DNA of 64,000 bases from Owenia fusiformis (taxonomy: Eukaryota; Annelida; Polychaeta; Sabellida; Oweniidae): the NCBI GenBank assembly GCA_903813345.2, contig CAIIXF020000001.1, forward strand, positions 55,383,885 through 55,447,884, given 5' to 3'. The position numbers and the translations under genes are program-made. Below, piece after piece: positions 63,201 to 64,000 of the stretch. Positions within the stretch are counted from its first letter, which is position 1. Each line of letters starts with the position of its first letter. The notes below the pieces were generated by a model, which worked only from the letters and a program-made list of their open reading frames with translations, made no database searches and was not told the origin of the DNA.

Positions 63201-64000
63201 TTCAACCAATGTTGGCAATCTGGAGGTTGGTGAAACTGAAGATGGTGATGGATACACAATTGGAGATGGAGAATCTGGAACAACTGTTAATATCACTGGA
63301 GATGGTATTATTGATGGCGATGGAAATATTATTGACCTTTCAAATGGAGAAAGTACACAAATTGGTGATAATACTAACATCACAAGAGTGGATGATGACA
63401 CTGTTAAAGTAACTGATGTATCAACAGGAAGTGAAGTAACAGTAACAGTTCCAGAAACACCACCTGTTGATACAGGAAGTACATCTTCAATTGTTGACAA
63501 TAATGGCACTGTAGTTGATCTCAAAAAGGGAGAGAATACTACAATTGGAGATTTCGATATCACACAAGGTAAGGACAGTACCTCAATTACTGATAACTCT
63601 TCAGACAGTACAATTGTCATATCAGGAACTGGTATAACTGATGATGATGACAATATTATCAACATTTTACCAGGAGACAGTGTAACTGTAGGTGATATGA
63701 ATATTACAAGGTTGAATGAGGAGGAATATGAGGTAACAGAGGGATCTGATGGAAGCACTGTTACTGTTACAGTGACATCACCAACTGAAACTGTCATCAC
63801 TGACCAGCATGGAGATATTATTGACGTCTCACCTGGATCTAGTGATACAGTTGGTGGTTTGACCATTTCACAGGCTGATGATGGCACTATTACAATAACA
63901 GATGATGATACTGGAAGCAGTGTCACTGTTTCAGAGACTGGACTCATTGATGATAATAATAATGTGATCAATATTCCTATTGGTGGTTCAACAACAGTTG
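43..64000 (+). CDS. Giant multidomain extracellular protein gene, 43 exons, partial at both ends
   Basis: One gene model explains the window. Coding exons are joined by 42 GT...AG introns whose phases agree at every junction, giving about 17,790 codons here. Order of regions: at least 17 glycine-rich beta-helix-like units, about 50 EGF-like modules, laminin-type EGFs, a YFGY.N domain, a VWD domain with LamG-like and C8-like segments, then degenerate VWD units interleaved with Asp/Thr/Ser/Gly-rich arrays. EGF, laminin-EGF, VWD and LamG domains are extracellular in known families, so the product is probably secreted or at the cell surface; its start, signal peptide and end lie outside. I do not recognise a named gene. 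Matrix, adhesive or mucus-gel function is inference. Reading is interrupted once, by an apparent one-base deletion near 63070. Two adjacent genes at the exon 42/43 junction is a weaker alternative, since that junction splices in phase. Confidence 0.85.
571..805 (+). CDS. Exon 2: first glycine-rich core (unit 1, part 1)
   Basis: TTCATTTTCAG acceptor and GTAAGT donor; phase 0 in, phase 1 out. It encodes HGGQGGRNN, then GIYYGNMLEPTDFGS, then GGGRIQIEA...TVDG. The LEPT..GS motif and the strand after it recur in almost every unit. The intron after TVDG lies at the same place as the intron after LNVEG at 9134. Confidence 0.8.
1025..1156 (+). CDS. Exon 3: glycine-rich core (unit 1, part 2)
   Basis: GTTGCAG acceptor and GTCAGT donor; phase 1 on both sides. 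It encodes TISVDGADG, then GGASGGSIYL and FHGKGIIRSHGGKG. This is the VDG.I...GADG / GGSI.I / GHG.I...GG strand ladder typical of the units. Confidence 0.8.
1352..1563 (+). CDS. Exon 4: glycine-rich core end (unit 1, part 3)
   Basis: TTCCCAG acceptor and GTATGC donor; phase 1 in, phase 0 out. It encodes GGGSGGRIAIYY, FQGSHTTYGGKG, then GAAGTVYIEKEDP and LIVDNGEP. GAAGTVYIE closes the glycine-rich core in nearly all units; VDN starts the following linker. Confidence 0.8.
1750..2407 (+). CDS. Exon 5: strand-rich linker between units 1 and 2
   Basis: TCCTACAG acceptor and GTAAGA donor; phase 0 in, phase 1 out; about 219 residues. The sequence has regular hydrophobic strands separated by short turns, with little glycine clustering until the final DGPG. 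The repeated pattern (..I.GAITG.DEFTI.., GTLNARKIVI, VEEKGIIDLD) suggests a continuous beta-helix or similar solenoid. No catalytic motif is visible. Confidence 0.75.
2704..2902 (+). CDS. Exon 6: glycine-rich core (unit 2, part 1)
   Basis: AAATTCCAG acceptor and GTATGT donor; phase 1 in, phase 2 out. It encodes ATHGGEGGRGYG, then FYEPTEVGSGTPGN and GGGAIKIM...NVYGVITA. It carries the EPT..GSG motif in its full form. The last codon (Asn) is split across the intron. Confidence 0.8.
3177..3259 (+). CDS. Exon 7: glycine-rich core (unit 2, part 2)
   Basis: A short 83-nt exon with acceptor TTCATCTAG and donor GTAAGC; phase 2 in, phase 1 out. It encodes GKTATCDCGGAAGGSIWI and ASENILVTG. Two cysteines (CDC) are unusual for this part of the protein. 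The GGSIWI strand matches other units and fixes the frame. Confidence 0.75.
3541..3737 (+). CDS. Exon 8: glycine-rich core end (unit 2, part 3)
   Basis: TATAATTCAG acceptor and GTAAGA donor; phase 1 in, phase 0 out. It encodes SITANGGNGYGSY, a run of glycines, LIALYYKYGG, GTVTTYGG and KGAAGTVYISVNDP, which completes unit 2. Confidence 0.8.
4081..8110 (+). CDS. Exon 9: 4.0-kb exon with glycine-rich units 3, 4 and 5
   Basis: GTGATTTCAG acceptor and GTATGT donor; phase 0 in, phase 1 out; 1,343 codons without a break. It opens with AIVDNNEVS, continuing the linker after unit 2. An RGDS tetrapeptide lies at 4207-4218. Three cores follow: about 4930-5430, 6100-6560 and 7215-7790, each with GPG.G, a GSYGG or HGG run, a GGGSGGSI-type strand and a closing G.I.I/GTVF-type strand. 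GDGTG (near 5584) and GDYTG (near 6720) are early forms of the GD.TG signature. Unlike units 1 and 2, no intron interrupts these cores, which suggests intron loss or duplication from an intronless copy. Probably a rigid extracellular stalk; no enzyme motif seen. Confidence 0.85.
8268..8614 (+). CDS. Exon 10: linker leading into unit 6
   Basis: TTTGTAG acceptor and GTAAGT donor; phase 1 in, phase 0 out; about 116 residues. It encodes LITNVRDLIIAPNMTTVF, a form of the LTGV..L.I..GA...F motif, then strand-rich sequence, and GAKIDMVGGGYGSAQGEG at the start of the next glycine-rich core. Confidence 0.8.
8930..9134 (+). CDS. Exon 11: glycine-rich core (unit 6, part 1)
   Basis: TGCTTTTAG acceptor and GTAAGT donor; phase 0 in, phase 1 out. 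It encodes VSGVGTGGGYGSEGG, DPASMGSGGGNSN, GGAGGGLLTLKV and LNVEG. The exon itself begins with GTAAGT, so the acceptor is directly followed by a perfect donor-like sequence (see findings). The protein pattern supports including these bases in the exon. Confidence 0.8.
9439..9619 (+). CDS. Exon 12: glycine-rich core (unit 6, part 2)
   Basis: CTTGCCAG acceptor and GTGAGT donor; phase 1 in, phase 2 out. It encodes TINVNGADGTNNGG, GGCVLVEAVKFTGHG, ISANGGYGSGNGGGG and GGRIRITLDD: the VNGADG / GHG.I.ANGG / GGRI ladder. Confidence 0.8.
9894..10126 (+). CDS. Exon 13: end of unit 6 and start of linker
   Basis: TATTTCCAG acceptor and GTATGA donor; phase 2 in, phase 1 out. It encodes YDFSGTITVFGGGND, then AGPGTVYTIEG, then LFIIGDTEG and a DSDFMYDYMEIKG stretch. 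The last matches the EFDE.EI.G motif in later linkers. Confidence 0.8.
10294..14306 (+). CDS. Exon 14: 4.0-kb exon with glycine-rich units 7, 8 and 9
   Basis: TGACTTTCAG acceptor and GTAAGT donor; phase 1 in, phase 0 out; 1,337 full codons. Cores lie at about 10840-11320, 12010-12490 and 13210-13740. Each has EPT-like or YQPV/YRPE spacing, GGGSGGS, GHG/GKG strands and GPGSV.- or GGGTAYV-type closings. Linkers carry the signature GDKTGWMYVRDQQ, GDGTGLLRVRKNQ, GDRTGLFQLHNTH and GDRTGRLHFNARH in order. These are followed by a D.GAEL..P motif and then an EIGGMLTGA..L-type motif. No intron interrupts three successive units. Function unknown; extended beta-solenoid is inferred from strand periodicity. 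Confidence 0.85.
14514..14682 (+). CDS. Exon 15: linker into unit 10
   Basis: ATTTTACAG acceptor and GTAAGT donor; phase 0 in, phase 1 out. It encodes DIKYEASMEAIAFEV, then LALLDSNGGGLDDL, GAGHASYGGN. GAGHAS.GG is the entry motif of the glycine-rich core. Confidence 0.78.
14836..15054 (+). CDS. Exon 16: glycine-rich core (unit 10, part 1)
   Basis: TTTGCAG acceptor and GTATGT donor; phase 1 on both sides. It encodes NGGGAGGIAYGSLYEPT, EGSTGGGTNGGKGGGKIKI, then FLLDGLVEVDGNDG and GGGSGGSVWIKAG. It carries the canonical YGSLYEPT motif. Confidence 0.8.
15302..15666 (+). CDS. Exon 17: glycine-rich core (unit 10, part 2) and linker
   Basis: TATTTCAG acceptor and GTATGT donor; phase 1 in, phase 0 out; about 121 residues. 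It encodes DMRGHGDISSSGGKG, GGGAGGRISLHT, GGMMAYGAPG, GGPGSIFVED, then a charged strand-rich linker ending ALHFDTVLLEKM. Confidence 0.8.
15855..16215 (+). CDS. Exon 18: linker with GDKTG signature
   Basis: ATATTTCAG acceptor and GTAACT donor; phase 0 in, phase 1 out; about 120 residues. It carries ILGDKTGFLHPQDGD, VDLGSEIWLSQDF, then HIAGIYNLTLSEETEMHIG. These correspond to the GD.TG, D.G.EI..P and G.L.GV..L.I..G motifs of the longer units in exon 21. Confidence 0.8.
16471..16648 (+). CDS. Exon 19: linker
   Basis: TGTATTCCAG acceptor and GTAGGG donor; phase 1 in, phase 2 out; about 59 residues. It encodes VTLEAESRMVHNSNLKL, RYASEFMAKTILIEAG and IHLEGEAKLDV, i.e. the L.VKY.G...M...I...GD..LEG pattern immediately before a glycine-rich core. 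Confidence 0.75.
16850..16971 (+). CDS. Exon 20: start of glycine-rich unit 11
   Basis: TGATTCCAG acceptor and GTCAGT donor; phase 2 in, phase 1 out; about 40 residues. It encodes GPAAEQGLGAGD and GVGAGHGGYGGGAD, the GPGAG..HGG.GG entry into the core. Confidence 0.75.
17152..23361 (+). CDS. Exon 21: 6.2-kb exon with glycine-rich units 11-15
   Basis: TTGTTATAG acceptor and GTAAGT donor; phase 1 on both sides; 2,069 full codons. It holds the most regular repeats of the region. Cores start near 17190, 18411, 19683, 20931 and 22158 (GSGGG... motif); the last four starts are 1272, 1248 and 1227 nt apart, so one unit is 409-424 residues. A unit reads: EFDEME.TG..L...HP; F.GDRTGLFHLR.NQ; V..S...TEAPCSF.VD.GAEI..P; G.LTG...L.IE.GA......STAQ.A; ENGTY..VTE.GNFSFST; L..KYQG.L.MN; VESEG...LDGKG..AE.GPGA; HGG.GG; YGS.Y...E.GSGGGNG...GG.GGG; G.DGTGSNAGGGSGG; N.TGHG.I.V.GG; GGGG.GGR..VH; Y.GGE; GAAGT.Y.E. 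The near-invariant APCSF cysteine has no obvious partner within a unit. Solenoid structure is inferred. Confidence 0.88.
23569..23705 (+). CDS. Exon 22: glycine-rich core (unit 16, part 1)
   Basis: TTTCACAG acceptor and GTAAGG donor; phase 1 in, phase 0 out; about 45 residues. It encodes IYDTLYEPTEPGSGGGGAY and GGAAIMIDAAL, with the EPTE.GSGGG motif. Confidence 0.8.
23991..24159 (+). CDS. Exon 23: glycine-rich core (unit 16, part 2)
   Basis: TCTTATCTAG acceptor and GTAAGG donor; phase 0 in, phase 1 out; about 56 residues. It encodes KMVVDGTVTSAGVIG, GAGGAGGTIMITTVHIRGHG and IQANGGEG, i.e. the VDG.V...G / GG.I.I / GHG.IQANGG ladder. Confidence 0.8.
24469..24773 (+). CDS. Exon 24: glycine-rich core end (unit 16, part 3)
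   Basis: GTGTTGTTAG acceptor and GTAAGT donor; phase 1 in, phase 0 out; about 101 residues. It encodes SGGGAGGRVAIHL, FLGVAEALGGTG, HGSCGTVYVQQT, a charged linker, and YIFDQFHISGHACVQLD, the EFDE..I.G motif with an extra cysteine. Confidence 0.8.
25013..26585 (+). CDS. Exon 25: last glycine-rich unit (17) fused to the first EGF-like modules
   Basis: TATTGTTTCAG acceptor and GTAATT donor; phase 0 in, phase 1 out; 524 codons. The first two thirds hold the linker signature LSGDGTGLLEIQNGQ, VDVQGGLNGIKDLVI, then a core with GAGCQNKGGSGGGHGG, VGSGGGNCENN, GGGSGGSVWIDG and GRGSLAANGGTG. A cysteine cluster (GCGGCCNYCYG, about 25894-25923) interrupts the core's final GGGGGRI segment. From about 26046 EGF-like modules begin: CSGHGTW...CECDSGYMGSYCE, CSGNGECN...CDCDAGYTGYNC and four more, the sixth completed in exon 26. 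One exon thus joins two architectures without an intron between them. Confidence 0.87.
26767..27356 (+). CDS. Exon 26: EGF-like modules 6-12
   Basis: CATTCCTAG acceptor and GTAAGT donor; phase 1 in, phase 0 out; about 196 residues. It encodes DCPGEPDCMGRGTCD, CMNCQGDWYGPACN, CVCDQICWHGDGC, ECTNHGNCNPDGNC, a GWHGTYC end, then CSSQGECN, CECFAGWTGVYC, CMDRGTCD and CLDCHADWMGPACD. The six-cysteine EGF spacing is clear. The MGRGTCD and MDRGTCD modules are four modules apart. Confidence 0.87.
27490..27643 (+). CDS. Exon 27: EGF-like modules 12-14
   Basis: TGCTCTCCAG acceptor and GTATGT donor; phase 0 in, phase 1 out; about 51 residues. It encodes GWAGVGCDSECSDHG, ICVCDYVTGWKGDLCDVPG and LDCSGRG. 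The exon splits EGF modules rather than bounding them. Confidence 0.82.
27950..28076 (+). CDS. Exon 28: EGF-like modules 14-15
   Basis: TATCATTAG acceptor and GTGAGT donor; phase 1 in, phase 2 out; about 42 residues. It encodes CESSTHTCTCEPGWQNIGC, DCPGTPDCNDHGFCNATM. The final Asn codon is completed in exon 29. Confidence 0.82.
28396..29081 (+). CDS. Exon 29: EGF-like modules 15-22
   Basis: TAATTTTAG acceptor and GTAAGA donor; phase 2 in, phase 1 out; about 229 residues. It holds nearly two full four-module cycles. Successive openers are HEC..ECANGH, ECSEHGS, DCTGNGECNAATHEC, DCSGQGTCD, ECTHGEQDPPNSGIC, ECSDHGSCVDGEC and DCSLHGVCNSATNEC. DCTGNG and DCSLHG are 384 nt (128 residues) apart. 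An RGD tripeptide lies in the loop GWRGDVC at 28595-28603. Confidence 0.88.
29419..29525 (+). CDS. Exon 30: EGF-like modules 22-23
   Basis: TATTTTAG acceptor and GTAAGT donor; phase 1 in, phase 0 out; about 35 residues. It encodes WTGAACDIPDCPDGCGGNG, YCNGTDRDLPVCECLE. Confidence 0.82.
29782..29959 (+). CDS. Exon 31: EGF-like modules 23-25
   Basis: ATTTTTAG acceptor and GTAAGA donor; phase 0 in, phase 1 out; about 59 residues. It encodes GWFDLDCQSRCEYGTW, QYCECESCHAGEFCDLEC and SGHGTCVNGTCDCEREYV. NGT is a possible N-glycosylation site. Confidence 0.82.
30250..30420 (+). CDS. Exon 32: EGF-like modules 25-27
   Basis: GATTTCTAG acceptor and GTGAGA donor; phase 1 on both sides; about 57 residues. 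It encodes SWAGPKCEETGCPG, CSGHGECNSLLGECTC, YPGWQSDACDVPKCPGDPEC. It begins a run of nine exons flanked only by phase-1 introns. Confidence 0.83.
30646..32166 (+). CDS. Exon 33: EGF-like modules 27-42
   Basis: TCATTTTAG acceptor and GTATGT donor; phase 1 on both sides; about 507 residues. It carries roughly four full cycles of the four-EGF super-repeat without an intron. The type-4 openers lie at about 30915 (DCMGRGTCNQATGEC), 31323 (DCTGRGSCNGATGEC), 31707 (DCSGHGSCILATQQC) and 32109 (CSGHGTCNKASRTC); spacings are 408, 384 and 402 nt. RGD occurs in two type-3 modules: NRGDLC at 31278-31286 and GRGDYC at 31659-31667. The DP/GTQTPMDSGICACD form marks type-2 modules. Confidence 0.88.
32391..32546 (+). 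CDS. Exon 34: EGF-like modules 42-44
   Basis: CTCATCTTAG acceptor and GTAAGT donor; phase 1 on both sides; about 52 residues. It encodes WYGEACSVPDCPGEPDC, NGNGICDASSTSDQPKC, ICGMGWMGLGCNIACVNG. Confidence 0.83.
32791..32991 (+). CDS. Exon 35: EGF-like modules 44-45, with an enlarged loop
   Basis: TCTATTTTAG acceptor and GTAAGA donor; phase 1 on both sides; about 67 residues. It encodes CACFDCFTGPDCNSTC and ADHGSC, then an unusually long loop of about 30 residues rich in V, S, T and D before TCSCDSGWWG. Several N-x-S/T sites lie in this exon (NST, NES, NAS, NTT). Confidence 0.82.
33337..33507 (+). CDS. Exon 36: EGF-like modules 45-47
   Basis: CTTTTCAG acceptor and GTAAGA donor; phase 1 on both sides; about 57 residues. 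It encodes IECTIRGCPGIGSSC, SDHGYCTLADQSCDCDAG, WKGDGCHIPDCPN and DCDGRG. Confidence 0.83.
33803..34054 (+). CDS. Exon 37: EGF-like modules 47-49
   Basis: TTTTTTTAG acceptor and GTAAGT donor; phase 1 on both sides; about 84 residues. It encodes YCDGNQYDPPRCTNCTLSMG, HGEENPPFSALCECDSCY, ECSNVGNCTNGACECDYGF and KGDVCELINCPG: modules of types 1, 2 and 3 in order. Confidence 0.84.
34403..34537 (+). CDS. Exon 38: EGF-like modules 50-51
   Basis: TGATTACAG acceptor and GTAAGT donor; phase 1 on both sides; about 45 residues. It encodes EPDCSTYGTCLRKNN, LCVCNPGFQGDDC and FICPGTPYCSDRG. Confidence 0.83.
34746..34934 (+). CDS. Exon 39: laminin-type EGF-like modules
   Basis: CTACCAG acceptor and GTAAGT donor; phase 1 on both sides; about 63 residues. 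It encodes CALPDG...CVCDHGFDGDACDRC, VDKFVGDDCERCQDGYIGYN. The C-x-x-C pairing after the EGF turn (CDRC, CERC) is the laminin-EGF pattern rather than the plain EGF pattern used upstream. Confidence 0.8.
35190..35303 (+). CDS. Exon 40: laminin-type EGF-like module
   Basis: ATTTTCCAG acceptor and GTAAGC donor; phase 1 on both sides; about 38 residues. It encodes CICYDDITNGHWVG, CDQCEHGFNLPTCIDCHP, with the CDQC..GF...C..C spacing of laminin-EGF modules. It closes the EGF region. Confidence 0.8.
35625..35916 (+). CDS. Exon 41: YFGY.N domain, first part
   Basis: TTCTTTTAG acceptor and GTAAGT donor; phase 1 in, phase 2 out; about 97 residues. After a short Cys segment (HHCTIPCINN) comes FNCVVQQDDGKYVVYFGYDN, then NVYVDAGPDNMLNG and LFRPGQHKYAF. 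The order YxxYFGYxN / V.V..G..N / F.PG / VSW.L (the last in exon 42) resembles a small beta-rich domain seen in varied extracellular proteins. I do not know its accepted name. Assignment is by motif memory only. Confidence 0.7.
36150..36267 (+). CDS. Exon 42: YFGY.N domain, second part
   Basis: CTTTCAG acceptor and GTGAGT donor; phase 2 in, phase 0 out; about 39 residues. It encodes ALSNATVSWSLAYKASN, then DVTADISADNLCSETPVY. VSWSL followed by a T/A-rich strand completes the domain begun in exon 41. NAT is a possible N-glycosylation site. Confidence 0.72.
36557..64000 (+). CDS. Exon 43: giant exon (at least 27.4 kb) with VWD units and VTD repeat arrays
   Basis: TTATTTCAG acceptor; phase 0 in; no donor is needed before the window ends. 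The frame is open from 36557 to 63090, about 8,840 codons, then meets TAG at 63089-63091. The repeat pattern resumes in another frame at about 63070 and stays open to 64000, so one base appears to be missing. Order: EGF-like modules; VWD (36786-37399); LamG-like (about 37459-38090); C8-like cysteines (about 38210-38400); then A, B and C units with VTD arrays, listed separately. Composition is dominated by T, D, G, S, V and I, with few Lys or Arg, so this part is strongly acidic and rich in possible O- and N-glycosylation sites. No transmembrane segment is visible. The 3' end of the exon is outside the window. Confidence 0.88.
36587..36785 (+). other. EGF-like modules before the VWD domain
   Basis: CECIHGYWGESCQNECPGG, then PCFGHGNCDKTTGVCTC and CLECMPGWTGTDC. 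The spacing is EGF/laminin-EGF-like and links the upstream EGF region to the VWD region within the giant exon. Confidence 0.8.
36786..37399 (+). other. VWD (von Willebrand factor type D) domain
   Basis: About 205 residues. The N-terminal motif GGHYMTFDGASYNL matches the HY.TFDG..Y signature of VWD domains. The C-terminal motif ICSISKGLLGNCDGNITNDF matches GLCGN.DG...NDF. Between them are beta strands such as DDFVWRQDSAGLYVV and FLNVQVLS. In mucins, VWF and zonadhesin such domains act in disulfide-linked assembly; here the usual CGLC-type cysteine pair is reduced to a single Cys. This is the best-preserved VWD in the window. Confidence 0.85.
37459..38090 (+). other. LamG/pentraxin-like (concanavalin fold) domain
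   Basis: About 210 residues. Strands YDVTIEFIFKVDE, then DYGTWYHLAIILQKDDGFLI, FYLYDEAGEYN, LALGQWNPP, then GCIDEFRIWNARLS and ANYWKFNEGYKGY. The order W.HLA / L.LG / G.IDE.RIWN.......L..YW.FNEG is characteristic of LamG-like jelly-roll domains. These usually bind glycans or proteins, sometimes with calcium; the ligand here is unknown. Confidence 0.82.
38210..38400 (+). other. C8-like cysteine segment
   Basis: EAFCASVFGAESFKTLCSKV, then FSFYQQQCEYNGV and VAYAFAAQCQILD. The pattern C...........C..V....F...C.......A.A..C.... resembles the C8 domain that normally follows VWD. It has fewer cysteines than a full C8, so the call is tentative. Its place after the LamG-like domain suggests that LamG was inserted between VWD and C8. 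Confidence 0.55.
38438..39118 (+). other. A1: degenerate VWD unit with EGF stub
   Basis: Starts TITTYDGTTYPLNTTGEFVF (VWD opening). Continues with VVPCPE...CVNQVWLA, VVIHTPYSSGGDLVVFDGEGN, DFTVTKVGGNEYHITD and LDVTV, then DIAGTCDGDTTND (VWD closing motif). It ends FVYTYTTPTGVTYEEP and a CTCGYYLDNCC stub like the end of an EGF module. Intact copy, not split by a VTD array. Confidence 0.8.
39119..39919 (+). other. B1: degenerate VWD unit with Ser-Gly run and EGF stub
   Basis: Starts TFTTFDGVEYDLDVRGEYEF, then IRMTPCGQETCVTQ, VVVHAPYTNNSDVVVFDG, TDTCSAGVTGMAGSCDGD and IPDGNGGYVDADD. A long SG repeat (39673-39755) separates this from FVYEYEDENGTTYHEP and the stub CPAGYFGTDCS. Intact copy. Confidence 0.8.
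39673..39755 (+). repeat. Ser-Gly minisatellite in B1
   Basis: Tandem GGATCTGGATCTGGAAGT-like units of 6-18 bp encode a long run of SG dipeptides, flanked by acidic residues (ANDSN before, DDG after). Serglycin-like SG runs near acidic residues are typical glycosaminoglycan attachment regions; that role is inferred. The B2 copy at 44390-44457 is shorter and B3 has nearly lost it, so length is variable. Confidence 0.85.
39920..40168 (+). other. C1 N-terminal half: start of a degenerate VWD unit
   Basis: TITTFDGVTYDLDQPGEFPL, then CGDSVCTTETTVVTDNGG and IIHTG. The unit stops here and the first VTD array follows; its closing GSCDGN motif appears only at 42920, about 2.75 kb later. Confidence 0.78.
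40169..42817 (+). repeat. VTD array 1
   Basis: About 880 residues of half-units of about 50 residues, in pairs of about 100. Half-unit types alternate: VTD..GN.VD.TPGG..TVGD.T and ITDNDGN..NI.PG..T.VG followed by TR.DEDTYVVTDGSG. Typical ends are VTVTVP or VTVTVETP, then the next VTD. Acidic, no cysteine seen. DxDGN turns could bind calcium (inference). Confidence 0.85.
42818..42919 (+). repeat. Gly/Ser/Asp linker after array 1
   Basis: HGDGDSGDGSGSGGSGGSGG followed by more S, G, D and N codons. A low-complexity hinge between the array and the second half of unit C1. Similar linkers follow arrays 2 and 4. Confidence 0.8.
42920..43153 (+). other. C1 C-terminal half: end of the split VWD unit
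   Basis: VQVTVPNDQCDASTSTLTGS with CDGNLDNEFQDSDGND following, then PIDLV, an acidic stretch and NSTHSIT. GSCDGN...NEF is the VWD closing motif missing from the C1 N-terminal half upstream. Confidence 0.78.
43154..43837 (+). other. A2: degenerate VWD unit with EGF stub
   Basis: VTNYDGSTYTLTSPGEYSL, CGEATCVNQVWLS, VVFHAPYSAAGHIVVFDAAG, DLAGTCDGNKFND, FVYTYTTPTGVVYEEP and CTCGYYVEDCC. Collinear with A1 and not split. Confidence 0.8.
43838..44614 (+). other. B2: degenerate VWD unit with short Ser-Gly run and EGF stub
   Basis: TFTTYDGVQYDIEIRGEYEF, IRMTPCGQKTCVTQ, IIVHAPYTPGGDLVAFDADA, LSGSCDDNTNNEIPDGNGGY, a short SG run (44390-44457), FVYSYTDENGTTHKEP and CPAGFYGADCS. Collinear with B1. Confidence 0.8.
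44615..44800 (+). other. C2 N-terminal half: start of a split VWD unit
   Basis: VTTFDGVNYPVGTYGEFTL, CGNTVCTTGTSVITENGG and IIHTG, collinear with C1 N-terminal half. A Ser/Thr-Gly linker follows, then VTD array 2. Confidence 0.78.
44801..44889 (+). repeat. Thr/Ser-Gly minisatellite before array 2
   Basis: GGAACTGGATCTGGAAGT-like tandem units encode GTGTESGTGSGSGTGSGSG. The same kind of sequence lies after array 4, so SG/TG minisatellites mark several array edges. Confidence 0.82.
44900..48280 (+). repeat. VTD array 2
   Basis: About 1,127 residues of alternating VTD half-units: VSITDQSGNDINP, VTDQQGNVLDLAAG, ITRLDEDTFVV and many more. Around 46446-46700 there is a variant with TYITDHEGNPIDLLPGESE and an acidic spacer DDSDTDGDSDDDG. 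The same HEGNPI variant recurs near the end of arrays 1 and 4. Confidence 0.85.
48281..48376 (+). repeat. Gly/Ser/Thr linker after array 2
   Basis: GSGTGTGDNTSTGGSTGDST followed by more of the same type. A low-complexity hinge before the second half of unit C2, in the same position as the linkers after arrays 1 and 4. Confidence 0.8.
48377..48610 (+). other. C2 C-terminal half: end of the split VWD unit
   Basis: IQIDVTVPNDECADSSNTLT, then GSCDGNLDNEFQDSDGND and PIDLVTKDDAA, ending NSTHSVT. Closely similar to the C1 and C3 C-terminal halves. Confidence 0.78.
48611..48889 (+). other. A3 N-terminal half and acidic linker
   Basis: VTNYDGTEIDLDTPGEYVI, then CGDSTCVNQVSIST. The unit then breaks off into an Asp-rich linker (DDTTDDNTDDNTGDGGDD, about 48775-48889) and VTD array 3. 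Its continuation, the VVFHAPYS strand, is at 54347. Confidence 0.78.
48890..54318 (+). repeat. VTD array 3, the longest
   Basis: About 1,810 residues, roughly 18 paired units, with the array inserted inside unit A3 (between CVNQ and HAPYS strands). Internal gly-ser-rich spacers occur, e.g. SGGSGGSDGSGGSGGSSG near 52676-52745. An RGD tripeptide (VTRGDITITR) is at 51314-51322. One half-unit near 50280-50340 is divergent, with a lone Cys (DELCGIMITMTNTGF). Confidence 0.86.
54347..54847 (+). other. A3 C-terminal half
   Basis: VVFHAPYSTNGPLVVFLPNG resumes exactly where the A3 N-terminal half stopped. Then IAGSCDGNKYND, FVYTYVTPTGVVYEEP and CVCGFYADDCC. The join across array 3 rebuilds a unit collinear with A1 and A2. 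Confidence 0.78.
54848..55591 (+). other. B3: degenerate VWD unit, Ser-Gly run mostly lost
   Basis: TFTTYDGVQYELEVRGEYEY, IRMTPCGQKTCVTQ, VVIHAPYTHGSDSVVFDGDG, GMAGSCDGDTDNEIPDGNGG. Where B1 has a long SG run, B3 has only GGSGSESGSSDSDDD (about 55396-55440). Then FVYEYTDEDGTTHKEP and CPSGFYGADCS. Confidence 0.8.
55592..55821 (+). other. C3 N-terminal half
   Basis: TITTFDGVEYNITKPGEYSL, CGDSVCTTGTSITTDNGG and IIHTG, then a short GTGNTGDD linker into array 4. The closing half of this unit lies at 58348. Confidence 0.78.
55822..58170 (+). repeat. VTD array 4
   Basis: About 783 residues in paired units; neighbouring VTD starts near 56450 and 56757 are about 306 nt apart (102 residues). Contains the usual VGDMTVT, TR.DEDTYV, DGSSGSEVTVTVP motifs and ends with the HEGNPIDLD variant also seen near the end of array 1. 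Confidence 0.85.
58171..58347 (+). repeat. Thr/Ser-Gly minisatellite after array 4
   Basis: Tandem 12-bp units (GGATCTGGAACA, GGATCTGACACT, GGATCTGGAACT and close variants) arranged in higher-order blocks of about 48 bp. Encodes GTGSETGSGTGSDTGSGTGS-type repeat. Near-identical copies imply recent expansion and likely length polymorphism. Confidence 0.88.
58348..58582 (+). other. C3 C-terminal half
   Basis: LEVDVTVSNDVCESTTSTLS, then GSCDGNINNEFQDSNGND and PIDLVTGDN, ending NSTHSVT. It completes unit C3, split by array 4. Confidence 0.78.
58583..58792 (+). other. A4 N-terminal half
   Basis: ITTYDGTTFDVNTPGEFVL, CGDSLCVSQVAITPG, then a short GTGTGDETDG linker. As in A3, the unit stops before its HAPY strand and a VTD array follows. 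Confidence 0.78.
58793..61333 (+). repeat. VTD array 5
   Basis: About 847 residues of paired VTD half-units lying inside unit A4, at the same internal point as array 3 in A3. Later half-units (about 60400-61300) are more divergent, e.g. VLSNRQGNEIDVSPSG and VTDQQGNTIDVSQGSP. Confidence 0.85.
61337..61885 (+). other. A4 C-terminal half
   Basis: ITVHAPYTPGGDIVIFDSNG resumes unit A4. A TG/SG insertion (about 61416-61465) follows, then EYHVHNPDGTEVIITEDDNG, DLAGSCDGNTFND, FVYTYETPTGVTYEEP and CICGFYLDDCC. Confidence 0.78.
61886..62167 (+). other. B4 N-terminal half
   Basis: TFTTYDGVQYDLDVRGEYEF, VRITPCGDTTCVSQ, VVVHAPYTNDSDVVVFDG, then a small Cys pair (CTSNC) and VTD sequence. This is the first B unit to be split by a VTD array; its closing half should lie beyond 64000. 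Confidence 0.76.
62168..64000 (+). repeat. VTD array 6, running off the window and containing the frameshift
   Basis: Paired VTD half-units continue to the last base. They read in the exon frame to about 63069 (VNLSPGTTAVISGQTVI) and then, one base out, from RIDEDTLVIVDSTSENE at about 63070 to the end. The second segment has no stop in about 930 nt and keeps every repeat motif, so it is coding in origin. Confidence 0.82.
63062..63091 (+). other. Apparent one-base frameshift and premature TAG
   Basis: The exon frame runs into TAG at 63089-63091 after VIELMRTH, which fits no repeat. Reading from 63070 one frame over gives RIDEDTLVIVD, a standard VTD motif. One base seems to be missing near 63068-63072. 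Sequencing or assembly error, or a recent mutation, would each explain it; the sequence alone cannot decide. Confidence 0.8.

Noticed and set aside
63051-63971. Minus-strand open frame of 306 codons, and others such as 31072-31920 and 52999-53844
   Set aside because: They lie opposite strongly patterned repeat or EGF coding sequence, start and end at random relative to domains, and their translations are low-complexity shadows (runs of S, V, P, T) of the + strand repeats.
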